From assembly GCA_001683735.1 (NCBI GenBank), contig LUGG01000018.1:186001-250000 (forward strand): a stretch of DNA of 64,000 bases, read 5' to 3'. Of this stretch, positions 35,038 through 47,511 are shown one piece after another. The notes beneath the pieces are model-generated. The model was not told where the DNA came from and ran no database searches. It saw only the letters and a program-made list of their open reading frames with translations. The DNA is from Grifola frondosa. Taxonomy: Eukaryota; Basidiomycota; Agaricomycetes; Polyporales; Grifolaceae. Position numbers and translations under genes: made by a program. How positions within the stretch are numbered: position 1 is the stretch's first letter; every line of letters begins with the position of its first letter.

Positions 35038-37116
35038 TTATCGGGATTGAACATAGTCGTCGATCTTGAGTAACAAGCAAACTGTCTCGGTCGCGAGTTC
35101 AATTGCACTGGTGGAGACAAGAAGCGGCTGCACAACGTCTTCCTCCAGAATGTTAGAAATCAAACCCTGAATAGCGATAATGTTAGACAACGCAGATGAG
35201 TCAACCGGAAACTGTACTGACCTTCCTAACGTTGATGCCCGCGTTGCGTTCACCAAGCGCATGTCGGTTCCGGAGCTCGGTGACGATTGCGATGGGGTTC
35301 AAGCCCGCATTCTCAGCGAGTGTCGTGGGAATAACCTCCAACGCGTCCGCATACGCTTGGAAACAATACGCTTCCATACCCTTCAGTGTATGAGCGTACT
35401 GCGAGAGCCGTCGAGAGACGTGAATCTCCGGTGCGCCACCACCCGCAATCAACGCCCTGAAAGCATAGACACATTTGCATTCAGTAGCGGTTCGGAGTAG
35501 TTGAAATCAGAAGGCGCACCTTTTCTTGACGAGACACCGGACGACACAGAGTGCGTCGTGCAGACTGCGCTCGCACTCCTCGAGCACGAGGTTGTTGCTG
35601 CCCATCGCTAGGATGCTGACGGTGCGTCCGCGGTTCTTCACACCTGTGATACGTACGACCTTCGCCCCATTGTTGCTCGACTCCTCGACAAGATCTGCGT
35701 AACCGAGCTTGTCCTCAGTGAAAGCATCGACATCCGCAACGGGCTTGCATCCGAGGCTCTTTGACAGGAATTCAATCTCGTCGCGCTCAACATCCTTGAC
35801 CACGAGAATGTTAAGGCGCTTGAGGAAGGTTAGCGAAGTGTCATCGACGGCGTCGCGTAAAATGGATTTTTGGATGAGCAGCACGTTGCAATTCGCCTTC
35901 TTAATCTTTTTACAGATGTTGAGGAGATACTGGCGGCCCTCCTTGATGACCTTGTCCATCTGCCGATAGTCGTTGATCACCACCGTGTTGTCCATCTACA
36001 ATACCGGGTGAGTTGCATTCTCATTACACTTGCATAGAGATTTTGCGCGTACATCCGGTTTTGGTGCGCTCAGCTGGAACTGGATCATTCCGATCTTAGC
36101 CTTCTCTATGCGTGTTGGTCCGCCAGCCGCAACGACGACATTCTGATTGAGGACAACACCATCGACGAGCTCCGTGTCTTCGATTGTCCCGCCAACCTTC
36201 TTGACTATCCTGATGTCGCGGAGATCCACGTTAGACGAAGAGGGGGTAACAAGACGTGTTACTGCGGCAACTGCGATGGGGGAGAGGGTCGAGGAATATT
36301 GCGATACAATCTACCAAAATAGTCAAAATAGTCAATCTACATGATCATTAGGGATGACAAGAAGCCAGGTGTACTTTCGAATTCAAAGACGTAGTTGCGG
36401 CATGAAGTAACGAGGACTTGTCGTTCAAATCAATGGGCGTGGAAATTTCTGTGAGGTATTCCACTGCTTTCGCGGAAGCCTTTTGGAAGGATTCAGCGAC
36501 GATGGTTGGGTGAATGCCTTTCTGAAGCATCTTCCCGCCGCCCCTAGGAAGCTTCCAGCCAATACCACGACTGAAGTCGTACCATCGCCAGCTTCGACAT
36601 CTTGCGCTGCTGAGAGGTCCACGAGCTACTCAATGTCAGATATGATCCATGTGCAACAATCGCAATACGTACCTCTTTGCTGCAGGATGAAGAGCCTGAA
36701 TGCTTTTCAAAATTGTCGCGCCATCATTAGTGATAATGAGTTCTCCTTTCGACGTTTGGATCTTAAAACAAGTTCAAAACAAGTTTTTATGGCACGGTGA
36801 CAGGCTCATAACGCGCTGTAATTACCATCTTGTCCATTCCTCTCGGGCCCAACGATGTGCGAACGGCATCGCTAATCGCTGTACAATGCATACATACCAT
36901 GAATTGGCGCGCGCAAAGATGAACGAAAACTCGAGACGCACCTTTTGCAGCAACCATATTAGACAGGCGTACTTCCATGGGTTTACCCTTTCCAGGAGCA
37001 TTAGATACATAGTCCTGCCTCAGTTATCCTGCACTCACCTTGTCATTGAAAGCACTATTTGCCCCGGTATGAGACGGCGCACGAAACGACGAAGCACCTG
37101 CTGAGACGGCGGCCAT
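35038..37116 (-). CDS. CCT4: T-complex protein 1 subunit delta (CCT4)
   Basis: A subunit of the cytosolic TRiC/CCT chaperonin that folds actin, tubulin and WD40 proteins. The ATG at 37116 starts [15 protein letters not shown]. The equatorial domain has [24 protein letters not shown], and the ATP-site motif [19 protein letters not shown]. The apical part has [20 protein letters not shown] and [20 protein letters not shown]. The C-terminal equatorial half has [20 protein letters not shown] and [18 protein letters not shown], ending DDYVQSR-stop at 35038. About 530 residues, normal length, with several introns. It is divergent from UFD1 over 197 bp and converges on the AP-4 epsilon-like gene with 117 bp between stops. 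Confidence 0.96.
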
Positions 37117-37313
37117 GATGGACAAGTAAAAGATGTAGAGGGAACGCGAGACTGAATGACTTTAGCGCTTCAGCGCGCCTGCTCATCGTAGCACGTGACG
37201 AGAGGATTACGACGCCTTCCAAGTTCAGCGATCGGCTCTTGAATGTTAACCTCAGCTCGGTGAACCGTTTCTCTACTGGCACCTCATTCACCACCACCAT
37301 CTCTAGGTTTAGC
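37117..37313. promoter_or_regulatory. Divergent CCT4/UFD1 promoter with an E-box
   Basis: The 197-bp gap between opposed start codons contains one CACGTG at 37192-37197, followed by AC. Both genes act in protein quality control, so joint regulation from this short shared region is plausible but not shown. Confidence 0.45.
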
Positions 37314-39088
37314 ATGGATATGGTATGTTTCTATATTTCCCGCTTTGTAGATTCAACTGAATGCGCATTTGGGGGCTCAGTTTGATCAGAATCATTTTGG
37401 CGCCGGAGGACCAGGCGGCCTCTTTGCCCAGTTCGCCCAGTGAGCGCAGAAATTATCTCTGATCTACTTCTCCCCTGGTCTTATTGTCAATATGTTCTAG
37501 AGGGTTTGGCGGTGCTCTAGGTCATCGCATGGGGCGGCCAAACCCCAATGCCTACGATGAATACCTCAAGGCCTACAGTGTGGCCATGCTGCCTGGTAAA
37601 GCGCGAGAATACTTGAGTTATGGTGGCAAAAGTGTGTGTAGTTTTCAGTGCTATTGGGTCGACGGCTAATTAGTTTCCAGTCATTATGCCACCATCGGCA
37701 CTTGCTAATCTCACCTCCATGGATCTCGAATCCCCTTTGGATGTTCAAATTGCGTAACCCCTCCAATGCAGCTGCCTCCACACATGCTGGTGTCCTCGAA
37801 TTTATTGCAGAAGAGGGATGTGTACATCTGCCGTACTGGATGATGAAGACTCTCCGGTTGAATGAGGGCGATCCCATCCGTATCACTGGCGTCGAATTGC
37901 CAAAGGGCAAAATGGTCAAACTTCAAGCGCAAACTGTGGATTTCCTCGAGATCTCGGATCCGAAAGCAGTGTAAGTACATATATGTTCTGATCTTAGGTG
38001 TCGACGCCACATTTATATGTCTCCTACAGACTCGAGCAGGCCCTCCGGAATTTCTCTGCGCTCACCCAGGGCGACATTATCGAAATATCCTACAACAGTA
38101 TTGTCTTCGGTCTTCTCGTCATGGAGACTCACCCGGGCGGTGAAGGAATCAGTGTAGTTGACACCGATCTTGAAGTCGACTTCGCTGCTCCTGTCGGTTA
38201 CGTCGAGCCAGAGCGACCTAAAGCTCCAGCACCCAGCACCATGGCATCCAAGCTGAACATCGATATCAACTCTGCCACACCCAGCTCCTCGCGCCCTGAA
38301 TCCGCACTCAGTGGAGCGTTCACCGGCGCCCCAGTTCGCGGCACTATCGTCAGTAAGGACGGCGACCAGTGGGAAAGCTTCAAGGGTAAAGGCGAGACGC
38401 TCGCGGGCCGGAAGACAAAGGGCAAGGGCATCAGCCACCGAAAGGCCGAAGAAGCGCCTCAGGGTAGCAAGATCATCCGCTCAGAGTAAGTTACATACAA
38501 ATTACATGCAGACAACGGCTGATGCGCCTGCAGCCAGCACCGTATCGTCACCAACAGCAGCCTTGAATCTGATGTATCCATACCCGCGCCGTTAAATTTG
38601 CCCTTCGGAAAGTTGTTCTTCGGCTTCAACATCACTCCATACACTCCGCCACCCGCTGCGGATCCCGGGTCGCCCTCTCACCCATCCCAGGCGAGTACCG
38701 TATAGTTTTCATCTGCATTTGAAGTACAGCCCACTCATTTATCCTTTAGCCTGCCTCATTTACAGGTACAGGCAATTCCCTTACCGGACGCTCACAGTCA
38801 CAATCTCAGTACCCATCGTCGTCCGCTGCCAAAGGCAAGGGTAAAGAACAGCCGGTACAGACGTCCTCGTGGGGCTCAGGCGGACAGACGCTCGGTTCCC
38901 GTTCGACAGCGCCGTCTTCGACCCGTTCAAATAATATCGGCCCTCGCGCAGTGGGCGCGGGTGGTGCCACAGTCCCGATCTTGCCGCAAAGAAATGGGCG
39001 GCCACAGCAGAGGGAGAGGAGCCCGACGCCGGATTGGGGCGTGGATGATGACGATGATGACGATGCCATAATCATCGACAGCGACTGA
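37314..39088 (+). CDS. UFD1: Ubiquitin fusion degradation protein 1 (Cdc48 cofactor)
   Basis: Ufd1, with Npl4, directs the Cdc48/p97 ATPase to ubiquitinated substrates for ERAD and other extraction. The first coding exon is only 9 nt (ATGGATATG, 37314-37322). A 58-bp intron (37323-37380) joins to FDQNHFGAGGPGGLFAQFAQ. The conserved N-domain follows: NPNAYDEYLKAYSVAMLPGK, KIIMPPSALANLTSMDLESP, and VLEFIAEEGCVHLPYWMMKT. NFSALTQGDIIEISYNS and VMETHPGGEGISVVDTDLEV complete it. The C-terminus has GKLFFGFNITPYTPP and a basic, Gln/Ser-rich linker. It ends in a striking run of Asp then IIIDSD-stop at 39086-39088. About 440 residues. The short first exon is inferred from frame and a good intron; a later start at MGRPNPNAY is the alternative. 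Confidence 0.92.
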
Positions 39089-39257
39089 CTACGGCGACTG
39101 TTTGTTCTCGGACCGACTGCGTTTGTGCATGGTTTCTTGACTTGAGGTGACTGATTGGATGTGTTGCACGATACATCAATGTAACAATATTAACGTCCCA
39201 CGCGCAATAGATCGTGACTCTGTTATTTAGTATGGTATCGACGACGCCTTTGAGAAG

Positions 39258-41401
39258 TTACAGCATGACAATTCCTACGCCCCTCCCTGCGGGCACGCCG
39301 CCAACGGCGTTCAATCCTGCTAATGGGGCCGTGCGCCAGTTGTACAAATAATAATTCAGCAGACCATCTCCCGAGCCGAACTAGAAGGCGAGCATTGTCA
39401 ATAAAAATATATGGCAGGATAGAGTGCAGTATACCTTAAGGTCCTGCAGGAATTCAACGTTGTCCATAAGCGACAATGCGTTGAATACGTCGAATCTTGC
39501 TTGATCGGCGATGATCAGCGCATCGCCAACAAGCTCCTCCAAACGCTTCTTGAGACGGCCGGACTCTGCGCCGTTCTCGAACGCTACATCGGTAGCATAG
39601 TAGAACAGATAGGCGGCATTGAGAAGATCGTGCTTGTCGTGGTTCATGATAGTCGATGGCAGCGAGTAGAACGACACAACGTCCGTGATTTTATGTGTCT
39701 CCGGATTCTGCAGAATGCGAGACGGTCAACATGTCAGCCAGAACGAGGGGACACCGTATCACCGACCTCCACGACGTACGCCCACACCACCTGACCCTCT
39801 CGCCGAGTCTTCCAGCTGTCTTTTCCCCTCGGGCCCTTGCCCAACCCGCTCAGGAATTGGTGCCGCACCTCGTCGAGAGTCATTACAGGCGCCATTCCAA
39901 AGCGGCGCATGTAGCGAGAGATCAAGTCGGCCACCTGAGACACGTCTCGTGCTTCCATTTCCCGAAGCCCCTGCTCGAGGAGCCGTGGGTGATCGGGCAC
40001 CCTGTGCAGACGTATCATGCGCGCGAGCGTCATGTTCGACGGGACGAAGGTGAACCGTACGTCCACCAACTTCGGGATGTTGAGGCAACGGTGATAGTAC
40101 CTTCAGACGCAGGTCCAGCATTAACTGACCTAGACATGGGACACAAGGAATCAGCGACTGACCTGCATGTTGATACGGGAGTGGGCAATAGGACTCCGGC
40201 AGTGTACAATGCTTGGAATATACCCTTAAGATGGCACTGTCGGGTTACCTCCTTGATAAGAACAGGTGCGAGGCGTTTTGAACGCAACTTTTTGTGCACA
40301 CAAAGGAAATTGACTTCGCTCGCCGGGAAGACACTGATGAGAAGCATTCATGCATCAGCTGAGAACCGACTATGGAGCGTATCTGAAAGACTCACTTATC
40401 CCGAACCTGAATGGTGATGGGAATGCCGGAGACAAATGCTACCAATTTCTTGTTAGAAGCGACGCGCACCCCGATATGCCATTCCTTGTGGTATCCGGGA
40501 GGCTGCAGAGCCCTGGAGGCAGATGTCAAATGCTGCACGACTATGATGCTAATTCACATATACCAATGCAGGAACTCAGCAGAGTATTGGAAACGGAACG
40601 ACGCATCGTCGTCTTCGACATAGTTCGCTGATAGAAGTTCGTACAATTCTCGAAGCTGAAACAAGGATGAATGCCAATGCACAGTCATAAAATCGTAGAA
40701 CAGACCTGAGTGGAATCGTTCACGTCTAGTATTGACCATTCAAAGTCCTTGGGTAGCGGGTATGGTTCCTGCCGCACGTCTTCCCGGGTTTTTGAAGGCT
40801 CGATGAAGCCATCTCCCAGCGGAGGGCCTTCGCCTGTGGGGCGTAAATTGATATATTCGGTCGACCTTATATTCCTTGAAAACACACCTGGCTGAGGAAC
40901 TGGTTGTGTAGCCCAGAACTACGATGAAGCACAACACATGTGAGAAATGATAACAAGGTCTCATAGCGGCCCATGCACTTTATGATCACCTGTGTCCTTC
41001 TTGTTCTTCCCGCCGATACCCGCCTTGCCTTGGATCACGTCTCTAATCTTCATCTGTTCCAGTGCCATCCTCACGGTGGCTTCATCTGCATCTGCAGCTG
41101 CTTCACCTCCTTCCGAGCGCACCTTCTCTAGCACGACATTAACGAGATCCTGCGGGATTCCGTCCTTGCCCCCGCGAAGAGCATTGAGAGCCTTCATCGC
41201 CTTGGAGCGCTTCTTCTTTTTCTTCTTGCTAGACGTGGAAGGTGCGCTAGCCTGCGGGAGAGAGGAACTCGCTATGGCCTGTTCATCGTCTGAGGCGTCA
41301 GACCCGGACTGATCTTCATCTGGGTACGCTTCATGTGCAGAGGTCGCAGCGTTTGTAATTTCCTTTTCCTTCGCTTTGGATGACGATGAAGACGACGACA
41401 T
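39258..41401 (-). CDS. NMT1: Glycylpeptide N-tetradecanoyltransferase (N-myristoyltransferase)
   Basis: NMT transfers myristate from myristoyl-CoA to the N-terminal glycine of target proteins such as Arf GTPases. The ATG at 41401 starts a Ser-rich then acidic tail with a KKKKKKRSK ribosome-binding-like basic stretch. Conserved blocks follow: [66 protein letters not shown] and [37 protein letters not shown] and [13 protein letters not shown] lead to the active-site C-terminus [15 protein letters not shown]. The chain ends GVGIVML-stop at 39258; NMT uses its C-terminal carboxylate in catalysis, and here, as in other NMTs, the last residue is a hydrophobic Leu. About 520 residues, several introns. 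Confidence 0.95.
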
Positions 41402-41895
41402 GGGTATACGAGTACAAGTGCAAAGTACGCAGCCGGCGCGTAATGACGCGCCGCGATCACTTCGTAGAGCTACGTACCCGTTTTAGACTTATCCTTTCCT
41501 AATTGGTCTTCTGTTATTCTACTTACTAATCTCTCACTTCCTATGTCTTTCCGACCACTCCACTCCGTCTCGTGACTAGATAAAATTTACTATCCTACCG
41601 ATTATAAGAACCAGTTTTCCTCCTGTAGCGACAGCGTATCTAGAGTAGCTAACAAACCGTTATCCCTGTCTCTTGCGTGCGTTCTCACTCTCCTACTTCT
41701 GTGGTGCCACCGACTTCCTATTCAGGATCGCGAGCGCTACACACATTGTCTCCCAAGTTCCACGTACCCGTGCTTTAGCCTTCAGGGATGTCATACTCAA
41801 CACAAAATATTGCGAATAATTTTATGTCTAAGACCGACGTAGTGGTAGAGATATAGATACATGGTATAATAATGCTAGTGGAGGCTATCTAGAAG
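41402..41895. other. Intergenic region between NMT1 and OGG1
   Basis: About 494 bp between the NMT1 start and the OGG1 stop, both on the minus strand. I see pyrimidine-rich tracts and ACTTACTA-like stretches but no gene or repeat. It should hold the NMT1 promoter. Confidence 0.5.
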
Positions 41896-43406
41896 CTAGC
41901 AAGTCGACTCCCTTGCACGCCTACGTCTTTTGACCCGGTCAGCCAGATTTAGGCCTTCAGGTTCAACAGATTCGTCTGGCCGGCTTTCACCTGGCATGGA
42001 AATAGAGATATCCTCGGATTGCCGCTGAGCACTATGTTTCAGCGTAGATCGTTTTCGTTTGCTAAGCGATGGGGAAGGGGTATCTGGAGGTGTAGCGATC
42101 CCTTTATCCGCTCGATGGGGCTTTACAGATGGTGTAGGAGACGGTGACGAGAGTCCATACGACGAAAACGACTTGAGGTCGGAGGTGAACAGGACCTGAC
42201 TCAACTTCTCAGCTCTCCATGATCTCTTCTTTGCTCGAGAGAACGTACTGAATGTGCCCATCCTGCGTAGTCTCCCCAAACCAGAGCAAGTTTACTGCTC
42301 ACTTCCTCATACAATTTGGGTGTCATATTACTCTGAGTCTTGGATGACGCGCGCAGGCCATAGTGTTTCACAGCAATCTGGTGAACGTGAGTGTCCACAG
42401 GAATAACCTCTTTCTGTTATGATAATAGTCAGCTCTCACGACCATCGACAGCACTTCGAAAGAGTAGCAACCTTGTCTAAGCTCATCAACATAATGCAAT
42501 CCGCTACTTTCCTGCCCACACCAACAAATTTCAACAGCTCTTCTCGTGCACTTGTTGTGTTCATCTGTCTCAGTGTGAGTAGCCACTTCTCAGGTGGCTC
42601 TAAGGGATCATCGGCGGAGCGGGCAGTGCCATGAGCATCCACAAGCATCCTTGCAGTTTTCTGAATAAAATCAGCTCGGTAACCAAATCCAAGTAAGCGG
42701 AGATGTGCCGAAACTTCTGGAGCAGCCAGAACAGAAGGCGGCGGAAATGGGTGATATGTCTCCGGTACGGATTGTTCCTTCCCAGAAGAATTAGTACCAG
42801 ATAGAGGAGCAAACCCCGGGACTGGGAGTGTTAGCAGGGGAGGCGAATAGTGTTGGCAGAGGGATTTGACCATTTTGGTTATGCGCGAGATGTTGTTATT
42901 TGAGGAGCAAATGAATCTGTACTTTCCTGTCTTGTCATGCCAATCTCTCAGAATACATGAAGTACTTACGAGATGAGATTCTCAAATGGGTCTTGCCTCA
43001 ACATCCTAATGCCCTCGAATCTATGTTTCAAAGCCTGGAAGACAGGATCACGGCTTCCCCATTCCTGGTATAATTCTGCGAGGTCTATGTCAAGTTGAAA
43101 GTAGTCGCGCAACCAAGCGAGAGTCTCCGCATCTTGAACATCTGTACTTTCAGACGAAAGGGGGTATCCAAGAAATACTGAGCGGTAAAAAAGCGTGTCT
43201 TGTGTCTGACGGAGACACACTACTCGATCACGCAAGCAGAGGCGATATTCGTGAGAAGGGGAGACGTCGTCTTCAGCGCCGTCTTGAGAAGAAAGAGGGT
43301 AAATGCACCACCGAAAAGATTGCCCGCACTTAAGTACTGCTGCTAGAGACAACTGAGTCAAAGATAACGGAAGGATGCGAAAGCCTGCTGGTGCAAGAAC
43401 GACCAT
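41896..43406 (-). CDS. OGG1: 8-oxoguanine DNA glycosylase/AP lyase (OGG1)
   Basis: A bifunctional base-excision repair enzyme that removes 8-oxoG. The ATG at 43406 (MVVLAPAGFRILPL) fits the family start. The N-terminal domain has LAAVLKCGQSFRW, FYRSVFLGYPLSS, and RDPVFQALKHRFEGIRMLRQ. Then come HYSPPL and LRLLGFGYRADFIQKTARML. The helix-hairpin-helix-GPD motif reads LLKFVGVGRKVADCIMLMSL, with the catalytic lysine in GRKVADC, and VIPVDTHVHQIA, with the catalytic aspartate. After YAGWAHSVLFTSDL a basic C-terminal tail (KRKRSTLKH, RVKRRRRARESTC) with nuclear-localisation character ends at 41896. About 430 residues. Two further in-frame starts upstream are possible. Confidence 0.93.
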
Positions 43407-43821
43407 GAGTGAATTGTACAGAGGTAAGCGCCCAATTGTTGTCTCGAATTTGGATTTGAACATCTGAATTTGGATTTGGCCTCTCAACAACTGCCATAAT
43501 ATTGCTAAAGCACCGACGGTCCTATGAGACCATAACGTTTGGTCTGTACTCTACTATTCCTACAGAAGGCATGTGAGCTAAACGTCGAGAGGGCCCCGAA
43601 CGGCTGCCTCTTTATGCAAATCTGACACCTTCGCCCGGACACCTCTGTCGATGGCCAGCTCCTCCTTCTTACAATTACTGTAAAGGTGCGTGCTCTCTAT
43701 GTCCATAATCCCCGTCCCGGTGGAGATTAGCATTCCGTATGGTGTCTGAGGTCTGAATAGTGAATGCCACAATAAAAACATACATTCCAGATGAAGAAAC
43801 AAAACCACAACGACACATAGA
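43407..43821. other. Intergenic region between OGG1 and RCL1
   Basis: About 415 bp, both flanking genes on the minus strand. A 76-codon minus-strand frame (43578-43808) has no recognisable features and I do not call it a gene. The OGG1 promoter should lie here. Confidence 0.5.
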
Positions 43822-45280
43822 TCAAGCGAGAGATCTATTGGTGTTAGTGTAACCCATACCGTAACATGAATACAGCAAGTCGGAGGAAGAAGGATCAGTT
43901 GGGACGATTTTGAAAGCAGTGCCGAAACAATCTTTTACATCACGGAGGAATTGAATTCTGAAAAAAGAAAGCATGTCAACAAACCACTGAATGTCCACAA
44001 TGAAGCATGCGTACGTTCGGGGCGAAGGTTCGCCCATTCGACACCTGCCAACATCTTCGCTACCCAGGACCATCATTAACAACATTAGGGTTTGGTGTTT
44101 GCGGTCCACGCAACCTCCTGCACGTATTTCGGCAAGTAAAGCGCGAGATGCAGTGAGAGCTATGTCTTCCGGCGGGACACCGGGTTGCGAGACAGCTTCC
44201 GCACAATGCATAGCACCTGTTGTAGATTCTGCGAGGAGAGTAAGGGCATATCCAGGTGATCTAGTGCAAACTGAGCGGGTAGATTGTAACAAAAAAACTA
44301 GAAAACATACTTTCCACTGTCTTCTCCCTTGTAAACGTCCGAATAGAGGTAGATGTCAGGGATGTATCGGTTCAATACCGACCGAGAAGCTTCAATCATG
44401 CGATTCGAAAATTGAGGATTTACGCGTACGGCATGCCTTTAATAACGGACATTTAATACCGCAAAAATGTTTCTCACAGATAACGTACGAGATTCCGCGA
44501 ATTCGTTTAATCTTCCCGGGGTCCACAAAATTCAGCGTCTTCACTTGTTTCACAACGGGACACAGGAATTGAACTTCGCCGCCTCCTAATGGAGGGCTTC
44601 CTCGTTTTTTGATCTGTCAGCATCGTTTAACACACATTGTGAAGTATATGAAGTGACCGCTTACCCGGAGCTCCAAGCCTTCAGACAAACCAAATAGCTG
44701 TAGATGAGGCAAAGTCACAGTCCGAATCAAGTCTACCTGTATTCGAATCAATTCCATCAATCATGGGTATACACATAGTCCAAGGACTCACCGACAGGTC
44801 GTAGTCGTCAGACGTGATGCCTCGCAATGTAAGCTGCAAAGGTTTCTTCGCAAATGGAGCAAGCATTATAACGGGCTCCAGGAAATACCCTATAGAGCGA
44901 GACAGAGGGCAGTCGTGCATGACCTGCCCTCCAGTAATGACTCCTGGCTTCAACAGAACGGCAGTACCTGCAGACCGGTCAATTTGAAGAACGTAACCCG
45001 GGTAGAAGAAGTTCATATCGTACCGGTGACGGAGATTTCAATGATAGTACCATTGGTTATCCTTTCCAGCAATCTCAACAGGCAACCTCGTAGTCTATTG
45101 TCGCGGTGAGAAATGAAAAGCTTGGTACAATAGCTGCTCACCTCGTAGACCGGGATTTTTATCGTCCGAGCGGATTTTGTCAATGCGAACTGATTTACCA
45201 CTCAATATGGAGAGCACTAGACGGTGCCGCAAATATTGATGACCATGGAAGTGAAGAATACCGGGATTGGGCTGCGTCAT
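43822..45280 (-). CDS. RCL1: RNA 3'-terminal phosphate cyclase-like protein Rcl1
   Basis: Rcl1 is the cyclase-fold partner of the GTPase Bms1 in the SSU processome and acts in 18S rRNA maturation in the nucleolus. The ATG at 45280 starts MTQPNPGILHFHGHQYLRHR, then LSGKSVRIDKIRSDDKNPGL. Later exons read ACLLRLLERITNGTIIEISV, GGQVMHDCPLSRSIGYFLEP and KKRGSPPLGGGEVQFLCP. SPGYALTLLAESTTGAMHCA and GGCVDRKHQTLMLLMMVLGS lead to SDLLYSCYGMGYTNTNRSLA, with stop at 43822. The GGGEV and HCxE-type positions suit the Rcl1 branch, not active RtcA; lack of cyclase activity is family knowledge. About 380 residues. Confidence 0.93.
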
Positions 45281-45417
45281 GTCAGTAAGCAGATTCACAA
45301 GATGTGGCTAAGCAGAAAGTTTGCAAGCAGCCACTCGCCCTGGTAAATAACATTCTAAGTGTATGATTGAAATACTAAGTTTACTAATAAACAACGTGTT
45401 CAGTTAACGTAGGCGCC

Positions 45418-45424
45418 TATAAAT
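45418..45424 (+). promoter_or_regulatory. TATA box upstream of UBA3
   Basis: TATAAAT, 95 bp before the UBA3 ATG, in the 238-bp divergent gap between RCL1 and UBA3. Confidence 0.45.
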
Positions 45425-45518
45425 CTCTTGACGCGCCACCGTGATCACTTCGTACTCCAGCGTACTCCTCGCGTGTTGTATCGATATTCTAACTTTATAC
45501 TCTCCTGAGTCAATACCC

Positions 45519-47187
45519 ATGGCCACTGCGATGACTAACGGAAATGCATCCTCAGGCGATTGGGAGGGTCGTTACTTCCATGTTGACCAAATCCTTGATC
45601 GTCCAGGCCCGCGTACGGATCCTTCATTTCTGGCCGGAGAAGAGGTATATACATCTTGCTCATGCATATAAGCTGATTGCTGATTGCATACAATATGTTC
45701 TCATACAGGTGAAGGACTTCTTGCGTAATAAGTGCAAGATCCTTGTCATCGGTGCTGGTGGCCTGGGCTGCGAGATCCTAGCCAATCTCGCATTGTCAGG
45801 GTTCAAGGATATACATGTCATCGACATGGACACGATTGATATCAGCAACCTGAACCGGCAATTTCTCTTTAGGTGCGCGTAAAATGGAAATTCATCAATG
45901 ATTTGCTGACATGCAGTGCAGACAGAAAGATGTCGGTCAACCAAAAGCAATCGTGGCCGCAGAATTCATTATGAATCGGATACCAGGTGTGAAAGTCACT
46001 CCGTGAGTGGCCTTGTACATGATCTGAAGTACTCTCATCGTTTTAGCAGATATTACGGCAAGATTCAAGACAAAGATGACGATTACTACATGCAATTCAA
46101 CCTCGTAATATGTGGTCTTGACTCCGTGGAGGCTCGAAGGTGGATCAATGCCACCCTCGTCAATCTTGTAGATCCAGAGAATCCGGAAAGTCTGAAGCCT
46201 CTTATCGATGGAGGCACAGAGGGTATGTGTGTGAATCTTCCTTTGGGTGCATAGCTGACGGTGCTACCAGGCTTCAAAGGTCAAGCCCGCGTGATTCTCC
46301 CAACTGTGACATCTTGCTACGAATGCTCCCTCGACATGCTCAACAAACCTACTGCGTTCCCTATTTGCACCATTGCCAATACACCTCGTCTTCCAGAACA
46401 CTGCATAGAATGGGCGTCGGTTTTAGAATGGCCGCGCGTACACGGTGGTACGTAAATATCGAGGAAGGATCATTCTGATGTCTAACAACATCATAGACCA
46501 GAAACTGGATACTGATGACCCAGAACACATTGGATGGCTATATAGCATAGCATCCGCTCGTGCAAAGGAATTCAAAATTGAAGGCGTCAGTTGGTCGTTG
46601 ACGCAAGGCGTCGTGAAGAACATTATTCCCGCAATCGCTTCTACCAACGCTATCATTGCAGGTGAGGTTGCTGGTATTTATCTGTTGTCTTTACTCATCT
46701 TGGTCCCGTGCTTAAGCATCATGTTGCAATGAAGCGTTCAAAATTGCGACAAGTTCCGCTGCGTACCTAAATAATTACTTCATGCTGATTGGCACAGATG
46801 GTGTATATTCGTACACCTTCGAGCATGAAAGACGCGAGGACTGTCCTGTATGCGGTGGTGAAGCACTTGATGTCTCCATCGGTAAAGAGTGGACTGTGGA
46901 ACGACTCATCGAAATGTTGGTTGAGAAGCAGGATATGTACGTTCCGTTGCGTTCAATTTCTTTGCAATCGTGACGACAGCTGACCCGTTGTTTCTAGTCA
47001 AATCAAGAAGCCATCACTGTCGAGCGGAGCAAAACATATATACTTCCAGGCTCCACCACAGCTAGAAGAGGCAACTCGTCCGAACCTAGAGAAGATGGTC
47101 TCTGAGTTAGTACCGGACGGTGGAGAAATTACTGTGACTGCTAGCTCTCTGCCTTTCAGTTTGTCGTTGCGAGTGAAATATGTGTAG
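45519..47187 (+). CDS. UBA3: NEDD8-activating enzyme E1 catalytic subunit (UBA3)
   Basis: Uba3, with Ula1/APP-BP1, adenylates NEDD8/Rub1 and loads it for cullin neddylation. The ATG at 45519 starts [20 protein letters not shown]. The ThiF-type fold has [20 protein letters not shown], and [15 protein letters not shown] after an intron. [18 protein letters not shown] and [20 protein letters not shown] follow. The zinc-binding CYEC and DCPVC pairs are present. The catalytic cysteine lies in [34 protein letters not shown] precedes the C-terminal ubiquitin-fold domain, which ends [12 protein letters not shown] at 47185-47187. About 430 residues with all key residues kept. Confidence 0.96.
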
Positions 47188-47511
47188 AATACAATGTCGC
47201 TGTCTTCGTTATCGCTTTCGCTGTTCCATGCATTATCATCGGAGGTTACATGGTCATTTTCAGGGCACCATTCCATGCATGATATGTGATCCCCCTCGCC
47301 AGAGTGTGCTTTCGTTGTCCCATTCTAAAACTTCGGGCTACATGAATTTACAGGACGTCGGGAAGCCGTCGCAGTAGAGCTCCACAACACACATAGAGAG
47401 GTGTCATTTGGGACACCTACGTAGATATTTTGTTACAACTAATACGCACAACCCATGCATAACTTCGATACGTTTCCTTCGGTTTAATGATCCAACATGA
47501 TATATTTTTAC
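47188..47511. other. Convergent 3' region between UBA3 and the PhoD-type gene
   Basis: About 324 bp between two stop codons. No gene or repeat is seen; it should hold the two 3' UTRs. Confidence 0.5.
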
